Assembly (NCBI GenBank): GCA_937902315.1
Contig: CALGUG010000025.1
Location: forward strand, 1-30,714
DNA from: an uncultured Chloroflexales bacterium
GTDB lineage: Bacteria; Chloroflexota; Chloroflexia; Chloroflexales; Chloroflexaceae
Direction: 5' to 3'
DNA length: 30,714 nucleotides
A model generated the notes under the pieces. It was not told the DNA's origin. It saw nothing but the letters and a program-made list of their open reading frames with translations, and did not search any database. The position numbers were made by a program, and so were the translations under genes. Shown here piece after piece: positions 7,175-14,168 of this stretch; position 1 is the stretch's first letter; every line of letters starts with the position of its first letter.

Positions 7175-8656
7175 ATGGAAAATACTCTCATGCAACAAAA
7201 TGCGACAGCTCGTTCCGGCACATCGCGCCAAGAACTGGCGATTATTATCACCATGCTGATCGCTTGTTTTGTCGTCATCCTCAACGAGACGATTATGAAC
7301 GTGGCGCTACCCAAGCTGATGGTCGAATTGAGCGTTAGCGCCAGCACTGTTCAATGGCTCGCGACCGGATTTATGCTGGTTATGGCGATTTTGATCCCGA
7401 CCACGGGCTTTTTGATCAATCGCTTCTCGACCCGCACGCTCTTTATAGCCGCGATGGGCACCTTTTCGATCGGCACTCTGCTCTGCGGTATTGCACCTAG
7501 CTTCATCTTTTTGCTAGGCGGGCGTATTCTGCAAGCCTGTGGCACAGCGATTATGTTGCCGCTCTTGACAACCACCATTCTGGCCTTGATTCCGCCCGAA
7601 CGACGCGGCAGCATCATGGGCACCATGAGCATTGTGATCTCGGTTGCACCTGCGATTGGCCCGACTATTTCGGGCATCATTATCCAGTCACTCTCATGGC
7701 GCTATATGTTCTTCTTTGTCTTACCGATCGCCCTGCTGATTCTGGGCTATGGCTATATGAAGCTGCAGAACATCAACGAATCCAAGCCGACTGTGCTCGA
7801 TAAGCTCTCGGTTGTCTTGGCAGCCCTCAGCTTCGGTGGCATCGTTTATGGCTTTAGCAGCGTGGGAGAGGGCGGCGGCAGCTTTGCCAACACTCATACC
7901 CTTATCCCGCTGAGCGTAGGTTTTGTCAGCTTGGGCCTGTTTGTGTGGCGCCAGTTCACCCTTAAAGAGCCGCTGCTCGATCTGCGCGCTCTGCGCTACC
8001 CGATGTTTGCGCTCAGCGTGGTGATTATGATGATCAGTATGATGGCGCTCTTCTCGACCGCCATTCTGCTGCCGATTTATCTGCAAAGTGTGCGCGGCTT
8101 AGCACCGCTCGAAACCGGCCTCTTCTTGCTGCCGGGCGGTATTATCAACGGTCTGGCCTCGCCAGTGGTGGGACGGCTCTTCGACCGCTTTGGACCGCGC
8201 TTCTTGGTACCGATCGGTACGATTCTGATGACGCTTACGATCTGGAGCCTGACTCAGATCAGCGCCGAAACCAACACCATTTTGTTGCTGATGGTGCACG
8301 TCTTGTTTAGCTTGGGCTTGGCGATGCTCTTCACACCGGTCTTTACCACGGGCATGAACCAACTGCCGCGCCATCTGCACGCCCACGGTAGCGCGATCGC
8401 CAGCACCCTGCAACAGGTTGCGGGCGCGGTTGGAACAGCGCTCTTGGTGGCGATTATGTCGAACGGTGTGGTAAGCTACCTCTCGCAGGTGAGCGTCGAA
8501 GTGACTGCCGAAGTGCAGCGCGCCGCCCAGATCTCGGGTCTGCACAGCGCCTTCTGGCTGGCGACTATCATCGCGCTAACAGCCTTCATCTGTTCGCTCT
8601 TCCTGCGGCGCACCCACGCACCCGACGGCCAAGGCGAGCCGATCGTAGCCCACTAA
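7175..8656 (+). CDS. DHA2-family major facilitator multidrug exporter
   Basis: Inner-membrane proton-driven exporter of the EmrB/QacA (DHA2, 14-helix) group; 493 residues fits that group. The first helix begins at about residue 22 with VILNETIMNVALPKL, a typical DHA2 helix-1 motif. Motif A (GFLINRFSTRTLF) sits between helices 2 and 3, and the antiporter motif C is seen as VAPAIGPTISGII in helix 5. Start at the ATG at 7175, with AAAGGA seven bases upstream. The gene is co-directional with marR and 45 bases downstream of it, so it is probably repressed by that protein. The substrate cannot be predicted from sequence. Confidence 0.9.
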   Translation: MENTLMQQNATARSGTSRQELAIIITMLIACFVVILNETIMNVALPKLMVELSVSASTVQWLATGFMLVMAILIPTTGFLINRFSTRTLFIAAMGTFSIGTLLCGIAPSFIFLLGGRILQACGTAIMLPLLTTTILALIPPERRGSIMGTMSIVISVAPAIGPTISGIIIQSLSWRYMFFFVLPIALLILGYGYMKLQNINESKPTVLDKLSVVLAALSFGGIVYGFSSVGEGGGSFANTHTLIPLSVGFVSLGLFVWRQFTLKEPLLDLRALRYPMFALSVVIMMISMMALFSTAILLPIYLQSVRGLAPLETGLFLLPGGIINGLASPVVGRLFDRFGPRFLVPIGTILMTLTIWSLTQISAETNTILLLMVHVLFSLGLAMLFTPVFTTGMNQLPRHLHAHGSAIASTLQQVAGAVGTALLVAIMSNGVVSYLSQVSVEVTAEVQRAAQISGLHSAFWLATIIALTAFICSLFLRRTHAPDGQGEPIVAH

Positions 8657-8668
8657 CTCTTTCATTCA

Positions 8669-8770
8669 ATTCACCACACGAGACACCGAGTAAAAAACCG
8701 TACCCTGAGCCTGTCGAAGGGTACGGTTTCTTAAAGTCTCTGTGTGACTCGATGCCTCTCTGTGGTGAAT
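8669..8770. repeat. Nested inverted repeat between convergent genes, probable bidirectional terminator
   Basis: Inner stem AAACCGTACCCT (8695-8706) pairs perfectly with 8718-8729, with A and T runs either side, giving a terminator shape on both strands. The loop and stem include CCTGAGCCTGTCGAAGG, a sequence I recall as recurring between genes in many unrelated bacteria. An imperfect outer pair (about 8669-8690 with 8749-8770, TTCACCACA / TGTGGTGAA) encloses it. It lies between the exporter and the leftward aminotransferase. Confidence 0.7.
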
Positions 8771-8774
8771 AAAG

Positions 8775-8811
8775 CGAAAAAAGGAGGTTCGGCGAAGTGC
8801 CGAGCCTCCTT
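8775..8811 (-). terminator. Rho-independent terminator of the aminotransferase gene
   Basis: A 13-base stem (8781-8793 with 8799-8811, one G-U pair, loop GAAGT) is followed on the minus strand by six T residues (complement of 8775-8780 with GC interruption). It is about 20 bases past the stop codon of the leftward gene. Confidence 0.9.
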
Positions 8812-8831
8812 GTGATTCAGACGAGCTGATT

Positions 8832-9809
8832 CTAGACGTTATAGACAGGGGTGAGCCAGTCGCGGTACTCAGGCTTCTTGCCGCGCACAACATCGTTGAA
8901 GATCTGATCGAGCTTGCTGGTGATCGGGCCCATCTTGCCGTCGCCGATTGTGTGGCGATCCACCGATCCGATCGAGAGGATCTCGGCGGCCGTACCGACC
9001 ATAAAGATCTCGTCGGCGATATAGAGCTCGGTGCGATCGACCGGGCGCTCGACAACCTGCAGACCCAGCTCGCGCTTAGCCAGCTCGAGCACCGAGTAGC
9101 GCGTGATGCTCTCGAGAATGGCGTCGGTGGTGGTCGGAGTGACCAGCACGCCATCGCGAATCAGCATCACACAAGAGCCAGGGCCTTCGGCGATCTTACC
9201 AGCGGTGTTCATAATAAAAGCCGTATGGTAGCCGTTGATATGCGCCTCGGCCATCACCAAGCTCGAGTTGCGATAGTTGGCGATATTCTTGACACGCGGC
9301 GGCATCACATTGTCGGAGATGCGAGTGTACGAAGAGACACAAGCGGTCTGAACCCAGTTTTTGCCTAGGTGCGATGGGTTGGGGCGAGCGGTGATCGCGA
9401 TATCGACCGGCTCGAGGGTCGCTTGGGTGCAGCTCTCGAAGTCGCCGCCACCTTTGGGATAGCAGTAGGGGAAGATGTAGGTGTCGGTGCTGGCGTTCAG
9501 AGCGCGCAGCAGCTCGAGCACGGAATCTTTCAGCTCGGCGACGCTATAGGGCGACTCTTGGCGCATCAGCTTCTGCGAGCGCAACAAACGCTGCAAGTGA
9601 GCGTCGAGCTGCCACACATAGAGCTGCTTTTGCTCTTCGTTCCAATAGGCCATAATACCTTCAAAGATGGCGTTAACGCCCGTCCAGAAGGTGCTAGCCA
9701 GATGAACGGTCGCGCTCTCCCAAGGAACGACTTTGCCATTCCACCAAAGATAGGCCGGAGTACCAGAGAAATCAGGTGCAAACGTCTGAATTTTTTCGCT
9801 GTCTGCCAT
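8832..9809 (-). CDS. ilvE: Branched-chain amino acid aminotransferase (PLP fold type IV)
   Basis: Transfers the amino group between glutamate and branched-chain 2-oxo acids, the last step of valine, leucine and isoleucine synthesis. The PLP lysine is K174 in PPRVKNIANYRNS, and E208 in IAEGPGSCVM follows 34 residues later, the same distance as K160 and E194 of E. coli IlvE. FEGIMAYWN near residue 49 corresponds to the FEGIRAY motif. Start ATG 9809 (325 aa) has AAGGA eight bases upstream; the longer open frame to 9896 has no such site. A monocistronic unit with its own terminator. D-amino-acid or aminodeoxychorismate-type relatives share the fold, but length and motifs favour IlvE. Confidence 0.88.
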   Translation of the reverse strand: MADSEKIQTFAPDFSGTPAYLWWNGKVVPWESATVHLASTFWTGVNAIFEGIMAYWNEEQKQLYVWQLDAHLQRLLRSQKLMRQESPYSVAELKDSVLELLRALNASTDTYIFPYCYPKGGGDFESCTQATLEPVDIAITARPNPSHLGKNWVQTACVSSYTRISDNVMPPRVKNIANYRNSSLVMAEAHINGYHTAFIMNTAGKIAEGPGSCVMLIRDGVLVTPTTTDAILESITRYSVLELAKRELGLQVVERPVDRTELYIADEIFMVGTAAEILSIGSVDRHTIGDGKMGPITSKLDQIFNDVVRGKKPEYRDWLTPVYNV

Positions 9810-10110
9810 TGTTGGCTTCCTTATTGTAGTGTGTACGGATATGTTCAGTCTTTTGCAAACATGCACAACCGGTGCTAGACCATAAGGTGCTACCACAGCG
9901 GTTATATGCTATGTACAACAGAGGCTTGGCAACGTTCCTATCATACCACAACTGGCATAGTTCTCAGCGTAACAAGCTCGTTTGCCGCTTTAGCTCCAAA
10001 ACTGCCTTAAAAGCCACAAACAAAGCAGAGACGTTTCCAACAGCGCGTTCCTATGGTTTTGTCTCGGCTTATGCGCATAACACAGCGCTTGATCAGCTCA
10101 GCAGGCAGGC
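9810..10110. other. Intergenic stretch, no gene recognised
   Basis: Upstream region of the aminotransferase. A TACAAT lies only about 13 bases before its start codon and no matching -35 was found, so its promoter is unresolved. The longer open frames across here run into a repeat and have no recognisable protein. Nothing else was seen before the repeat at 10110. Confidence 0.5.
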
Positions 10111-10205
10111 GACGAGGTCTCTCCCGCCAAGCAGGCTACAAGCGCGTCCGCCTACGGCTATCAGCATCCCGCCCGCAACCCGAAGTCGTATCGCTGTGTG
10201 CCGAA
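10110..10205 (-). repeat. Dispersed intergenic repeat, copy 3 (core 10142-10165)
   Basis: The core appears inverted (CGCGTCCGCCTACGGCTATC) and is followed on the plus strand by GCATCCCGCCC and then TGTGTGCCGAAAG, which also flanks copy 4 and, inverted, copy 6. This makes a unit of about 100 bases with conserved borders. Confidence 0.78.
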
Positions 10206-10235
10206 AGATCCCCTCAAAACCCAAAACGATTGTGT

Positions 10236-10284
10236 ATCAATCAAAACGAGGTCTCGATGAGCAGGCTTTCCTCATCGAGACCTC
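10236..10284 (-). terminator. Rho-independent terminator of the mutarotase / fucosidase operon
   Basis: Perfect 14-base stem (10248-10261 with 10271-10284, nine-base loop) followed on the minus strand by CGTTTTGATTG. It lies about 30 bases beyond the stop of the leftward mutarotase gene, the last gene of the oligosaccharide operon. Confidence 0.86.
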
Positions 10285-10314
10285 ATTTGTAAGCGCTCTA
10301 GGCTGATGCGCAAA

Positions 10315-10638
10315 CTAATCGGTGTGGAAGACTTCCTTCATATTGGCCCACCACTCGCCTTCGGCGCGGCCTTCGACCGGCTCTTGCATGGGGTCGGTGT
10401 GGGTCCACCACTCTTGGGTCTTAGGATCAGCGGCCATCTTCGCCATATCTGCCTCGAAATCGTCGCCCACATATTCGAAATAGGCGAAGAGCAGATTGCC
10501 ATGGCGGAAGATCGAGTAGTTGCGCATATTGCACTCGTGGATCTTCTGCAAGACCTCGGGCCAGACGGCGGCATGAATCCGCTCGTAGGCTTCGATCTGA
10601 TCGGGTTTGACGCCGATCACTTGACCGTAACGTTTCAT
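10315..10638 (-). CDS. rhaM: L-rhamnose mutarotase family protein
   Basis: Small cytoplasmic enzyme of the YiiL/RhaM family that interconverts alpha and beta anomers of a deoxy sugar. The 107-residue length is typical. Y18 and H22 in EAYERIHAAVW occupy the positions of the E. coli catalytic tyrosine and histidine, and the paired tryptophans in EWWTHTDPMQEP are conserved. GGAG is 10 bases before the ATG. It is the last gene of the leftward operon, after a GH29 fucosidase, so the physiological sugar may be L-fucose rather than L-rhamnose; both are 6-deoxyhexoses. That substrate shift is inference from context only. It is separated from the fucosidase by about 177 bases holding a hairpin and a repeat arm. 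Confidence 0.88.
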   Translation of the reverse strand: MKRYGQVIGVKPDQIEAYERIHAAVWPEVLQKIHECNMRNYSIFRHGNLLFAYFEYVGDDFEADMAKMAADPKTQEWWTHTDPMQEPVEGRAEGEWWANMKEVFHTD

Positions 10639-10681
10639 AAGAGCTAGCTCCTTCTGGACTTATAAACAAATCAGCTTGATC

Positions 10682-10735
10682 GTAGCAAATCCGATTACTT
10701 TTTTGGCCTTCGACAGAAGAGATGTTCCGCTTCTA
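10682..10735 (+). repeat. MITE-like repeat, left arm only
   Basis: GTAGCAAATCCGATTACTTT followed by TTTTGGCCTTCGACAGA and GTTCCGC matches the left half of the elements at 5897 and 18473. No matching right end is present; the hairpin at 10743 replaces it. It lies between the fucosidase and mutarotase genes. Confidence 0.65.
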
Positions 10736-10742
10736 GATGCTG

Positions 10743-10781
10743 GAAAGCTAGGTGAAGAGAAAGGTCTCTCACCTAGCTTTC
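10743..10781. repeat. Intercistronic hairpin between fucosidase and mutarotase
   Basis: Stem GAAAGCTAGGTGA (10743-10755) pairs with 10769-10781 and extends inward by GAGA/TCTC with one bulged A, loop AAGG. On the minus strand no T-run follows, so it is more likely an RNA-processing or stability hairpin, or the inner part of a decayed MITE, than an intrinsic terminator. Confidence 0.65.
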
Positions 10782-10815
10782 TGGTTTAAAGCAACGTTAG
10801 CACTGGGCGAGCAGA

Positions 10816-12108
10816 TTAATCCTTCAAAAAGATCTCGACCACAGGCACGATCACGTTCGGCTTCACAACGGGCAGCTCGAGCGCAACCGAGCCCTTGCGC
10901 ACAGCGGCTATCACATGGTCGGTCGCCTCTTGGTGCTCAATGATCTTGACTTCGCTCGCGTCGTGCAAGAACTGAGCATACTCGATCTTACCGGCCAGAC
11001 CGTCGAGGTGAATGTGGCGGAAGGGCCAGTTGAAGATATGCAGATAGAGGCGATTGCCCTTCTGGGTGTAGCGCCCATCGAGCGGCGCGGGGTACTCGCT
11101 CTGAGTCGCTCCGTAGATCGAACGGGAGTTGTAGCGCATCCAGTCGGCATAGACCTTGAGCGCCGCTTCGGCACGATAGTCGAAGGTGCCACGCCCGGTC
11201 GGGCCAACGTTCATCAAAAGGTTGCCGCCGCAGGCGACGCTATTCACCAACATCTGAATCAGTTGCTCGGGCGACTTCCAGGTCGACTCGTCGCGGTGGT
11301 AACCCCACGAACCGCTAAAAGTCTGGCAGCCTTCCCAAACCACCGGCTTGCCATCGACATGCACCCATTCGCGCGGCTGAATCTGCTCGGGGGTGTGGAT
11401 ATCGGCCTTTTCGGGCGGCAGGTCGAGGCGGTTGTTGATCAAAATGTTCGGCTGCAACTGGCGGGTCAGCTCATAGAGCGCTTCGCTCTCCCATTCCAGG
11501 TGGCCCTTGCCGGGCAAGCCCTTGTAGTCGCGACCGGGATACGAGAAGTCGTACCAAATGATATCGATCTTGCCGTAATTGGTCAGCAACTCGCGCACCT
11601 GCTCACGCATGTAGGCGGCGTAGCGCTTCATGTCGCGGCTCTTGTTCAGCTCGGCGGCATCTTCGCGATCGCGCAGCGGGTGAATGCCGTCGATCGGAAA
11701 GTCGGGGTGGTGCCAGTCGAGCAACGAATAGTAGAAGCCAACCTTCAAACCAGCTTCGCGGAAGGCCTCTACAAAGGGTGCGATCAGGTCTTTGCCATAG
11801 GGTGTGTTGGTGACCTTATAGTCGGTCTGCTTGGTGTCCCAAAGACAGAAGCCTTCGTGGTGCTTCGAAGTCAAGACCACATACTTCATGCCAGCGGCCT
11901 TAGCGGCAGCCGCCCACTCTTTGGGATCGTAGAGATCGGGATCGAAATGATCGAAATATTTTTGATAGTCCTCGTTGCTGATGCGTTCGAAGTGGCGCAC
12001 CCATTCGTGGCGGGCTGGCAGTGCGTACAGACCCCAGTGAATGAACATGCCAAAACGATCGTGAACGAACCAAGAGGTATCGCCAGCAGTTGGAGCAGGT
12101 TGCAACAT
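10816..12108 (-). CDS. GH29 alpha-L-fucosidase, cytoplasmic
   Basis: Retaining glycoside hydrolase family 29 enzyme that releases alpha-linked L-fucose. GMFIHWGLYAL (20-30), TSKHHEGFCLWD (80-91) and the strand GKIDIIWYDF (179-188) are GH29 signatures; D187 is the expected nucleophile. The acid/base residue of this family varies and was not assigned. At 430 residues it is the catalytic domain with a short C-terminal beta domain. There is no signal peptide, so it should act on imported oligosaccharide, consistent with the upstream ABC transporter genes in the same leftward run. AAAGGA precedes the ATG by six to seven bases. Linkage preference cannot be inferred. Confidence 0.9.
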   Translation of the reverse strand: MLQPAPTAGDTSWFVHDRFGMFIHWGLYALPARHEWVRHFERISNEDYQKYFDHFDPDLYDPKEWAAAAKAAGMKYVVLTSKHHEGFCLWDTKQTDYKVTNTPYGKDLIAPFVEAFREAGLKVGFYYSLLDWHHPDFPIDGIHPLRDREDAAELNKSRDMKRYAAYMREQVRELLTNYGKIDIIWYDFSYPGRDYKGLPGKGHLEWESEALYELTRQLQPNILINNRLDLPPEKADIHTPEQIQPREWVHVDGKPVVWEGCQTFSGSWGYHRDESTWKSPEQLIQMLVNSVACGGNLLMNVGPTGRGTFDYRAEAALKVYADWMRYNSRSIYGATQSEYPAPLDGRYTQKGNRLYLHIFNWPFRHIHLDGLAGKIEYAQFLHDASEVKIIEHQEATDHVIAAVRKGSVALELPVVKPNVIVPVVEIFLKD

Positions 12109-12157
12109 TGCTTTTCCTTTATGTTGAAGCTACAAAGGCGCTACAGCGCGCCGAAGG

Positions 12158-12181
12158 GCAGCGGGCGATTCCGCCCGCTGC
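12158..12181. repeat. Intercistronic hairpin between permease and fucosidase
   Basis: Perfect ten-base GC-rich stem GCAGCGGGCG / CGCCCGCTGC with a four-base loop, lying nine bases past the permease stop. No T-run follows on the minus strand, so it is probably an mRNA-stability or differential-expression element within the operon. Confidence 0.65.
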
Positions 12182-12189
12182 ATGCACAA

Positions 12190-13143
12190 TTAGAGAGCAC
12201 CAGCTTGACCCATTCGCTTAGCGAAGCGGTCAACCATGATCACCAAAATCAAGCCGATCACCGACTTAAACAAGCCGATCGCCGATGCATAAGAGTAGTT
12301 CGGTACAGCCGAGGCGATACCAACGCGATAGACATAGGTATCGATCACATCCGAGGTGCGCAGGTTGAGCGGATTCTGCATCAACAAAATCTTTTCGAAA
12401 CCAGTGCTCAAAATACCGCCCATACTCAAAATCAAGAGCAGAATCGCCAGCGGCATCAGCTCGGGCAAGTCGATATACCAAATGCGCTTGAGTTTGGAAG
12501 CGCCGTCAACAATAGCGGCCTCGTGTAAGGTTGGGTCGACACCCGAGAGGGCGGCTAGGTAGATCACACAGTTGAAACCGAGCGTCTGCCATAAGCCAGA
12601 CCAAACATAAATATGGGCAAATAGCTCGGGCCTGCCCATAAAGTTCACCTGCTGAAAGCCCAGTTTCTGAATGATCATATTGATCAATCCAGTGTTGGGG
12701 GCCAAGAATTGCAGGATGATACCAACCATTACAACGGTTGAAATAAAGTAGGGGGCGTAGGTCACCAACTGAACGGTAGACTTAAACCAACGCTTGCCAA
12801 CGTAATTCAAACAGAGCGCTAAGGCGATCGGGAAGGGGAAACCTACCACAAGCGAATAGACGCTCAGGACCAATGTATTCTGCAAGGTGCGCTGGAAGTC
12901 GTAGGAGTTGATAAAACGATCGAAATGGCGCCAACCAACCCAAGGACTCCCTGTAATTCCCAAGGGCGCTTGGAAATTTTTAAAAGCGATCTGCACACCG
13001 TACATCGGCCAATACTGAAATACTATCAGATAGATGATCGGCAAAAGTAAGAGCACAAAGAGCTGCCAGTGTCTGGCGAGTTCTCGTAGAAGCTTTTTTC
13101 GTGTCTTTTGTTTTGGGGCACTCTGAGCTAAGGGAACTTGCAT
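12190..13143 (-). CDS. ABC sugar transporter permease, LplB/UgpA type
   Basis: Inner-membrane subunit of a carbohydrate-uptake (CUT1-like) transporter; 317 residues with about six membrane helices, the first at about residues 28-46 after a basic cytoplasmic start (KQKTRKKLL). The WPMYGVQIAFKNF segment is typical of the LplB group used for complex oligosaccharides. The ATPase-contact EAA loop reads EAAIVDGASKLKRIWYIDLPEL (about residues 218-239). AGAGAG lies seven to ten bases upstream of the ATG. It follows the second permease by 29 bases. No ATPase gene is in the operon, so a shared MsmK/UgpC-type ATPase encoded elsewhere is expected. Confidence 0.9.
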   Translation of the reverse strand: MQVPLAQSAPKQKTRKKLLRELARHWQLFVLLLLPIIYLIVFQYWPMYGVQIAFKNFQAPLGITGSPWVGWRHFDRFINSYDFQRTLQNTLVLSVYSLVVGFPFPIALALCLNYVGKRWFKSTVQLVTYAPYFISTVVMVGIILQFLAPNTGLINMIIQKLGFQQVNFMGRPELFAHIYVWSGLWQTLGFNCVIYLAALSGVDPTLHEAAIVDGASKLKRIWYIDLPELMPLAILLLILSMGGILSTGFEKILLMQNPLNLRTSDVIDTYVYRVGIASAVPNYSYASAIGLFKSVIGLILVIMVDRFAKRMGQAGAL

Positions 13144-13172
13144 CGCAACATCTCTCTTTCTGGAACCTTACG

Positions 13173-14081
13173 TTAGCCTTTAATCGAACCGAGCATGATG
13201 CCCTTAACAAAGTGACGCTGCACAAAGGGGTAAACAATCATCAGCGGAGCAGATGCTACGACAATCAAGGTGTACTTCAGCAACTCGCTCATTTGTTGAC
13301 GCAAAGCCAATTGTTGCGGATCAATATTAGACATCATATTGGGGTCGAACTGATTCTGAATCAGAATCTCACGCAACACGAGTTGCAAAGGCCAGAGCTC
13401 TTTGCGCTGCAGATAAAGCATCGCGCTGAAGTAGGAGTTCCAGTGGCCGATCGCATAGAAGAGCGCGATTACAGCCAAAATCGGGCCAGCAAGCGGGAGC
13501 ACAACCTTCCAGAGATAGCCGAAATCGTCGCAGCCGTCGAGCTGAGCCGCCTCGAACAGTTCGCGCGGAATCGTCGTTTGGAAGTAAGTGCGCATAATCA
13601 GCACGTTCCAAACAGAAATCGCGCCCGGCAGCAAGAGCGACCAGCGCGTGTCTAACATACCAAGTTCGCGAATCACCAGGTAGAGCGGAATCAGACCACC
13701 GCTAAACAGAGTGGTGAAGTAGAACAGGAAGGTGATAGTGCGTCGGAAGGGGAGATCAGGTCGCGATAGCGGATAGGCCGCTAAAACGGTCATAATCACA
13801 TTGATGATCGTTCCAACAACGGTGTAGTAGATCGAGTTGCCGAAACCGCTCATCAAGTATTTATGCTTAAACACCGCCTCATAGCCAGCTAAAGTCGGCT
13901 CAACCGGCCATAACCAAACCTGACCAGAAGTAACAGCTCGCGGGTGGCTAAACGAGGCACTTACAATGTAGATGAGTGGATAGAGCACCACAATCAATAC
14001 CACTGTAAGAATCGCATAGTTTATGATCGTAAAGATCTGATCTCCGCGGCCTTCTCGAATACCACGATGTTGGGTCAACAT
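13173..14081 (-). CDS. ABC sugar transporter permease, LplC/YtcP (MalG-like) type
   Basis: Second inner-membrane subunit of the same importer (302 residues, about six helices). VVLYPLIYIVSASFSHP near residues 30-46 and the C-terminal YPFVQRHFVKGIMLGSIKG end are characteristic of the YtcP/LplC group. The EAA loop is FEAAQLDGCDDFGYLWKVVLPL. ATG 14081 is chosen because GAGGA lies seven bases before it; the longer open frame to 14159 would overlap the hairpin downstream of the binding-protein gene. It lies between the binding-protein gene (87-base gap) and the other permease (29 bases). Confidence 0.9.
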   Translation of the reverse strand: MLTQHRGIREGRGDQIFTIINYAILTVVLIVVLYPLIYIVSASFSHPRAVTSGQVWLWPVEPTLAGYEAVFKHKYLMSGFGNSIYYTVVGTIINVIMTVLAAYPLSRPDLPFRRTITFLFYFTTLFSGGLIPLYLVIRELGMLDTRWSLLLPGAISVWNVLIMRTYFQTTIPRELFEAAQLDGCDDFGYLWKVVLPLAGPILAVIALFYAIGHWNSYFSAMLYLQRKELWPLQLVLREILIQNQFDPNMMSNIDPQQLALRQQMSELLKYTLIVVASAPLMIVYPFVQRHFVKGIMLGSIKG

Positions 14082-14103
14082 ACAGGATTCCTCATAAGAA
14101 AAT

Positions 14104-14136
14104 GACAGGCGCGGTGCGTTACGCACCGCACCTGTC
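14104..14136. repeat. Intercistronic hairpin after the binding-protein gene
   Basis: A 15-base stem (14104-14118 with 14122-14136, one G-U pair, loop TTA) lies between the lipoprotein gene and the first permease. No T-run follows on the minus strand. In many importers such a hairpin protects the upstream mRNA so the binding protein is made in excess over the permeases; that role is inferred here. Confidence 0.72.
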
Positions 14137-14168
14137 TCAATGCATAAGCCTAGCAACAATGCGCTTGC

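Noticed and set aside
9872..10306. A 144-codon open frame between the aminotransferase and mutarotase genes
   Set aside because: Its second half is a translation of the dispersed repeat and the operon terminator. No ribosome site and no family similarity.
10915..12528. A 537-codon open frame on the plus strand opposite the fucosidase and permease genes
   Set aside because: It is antisense to two firmly identified genes and its translation shows no recognisable family. Long antisense frames are expected here from the codon bias. The same applies to 14631-15944, 3269-4246 and 27409-28254.
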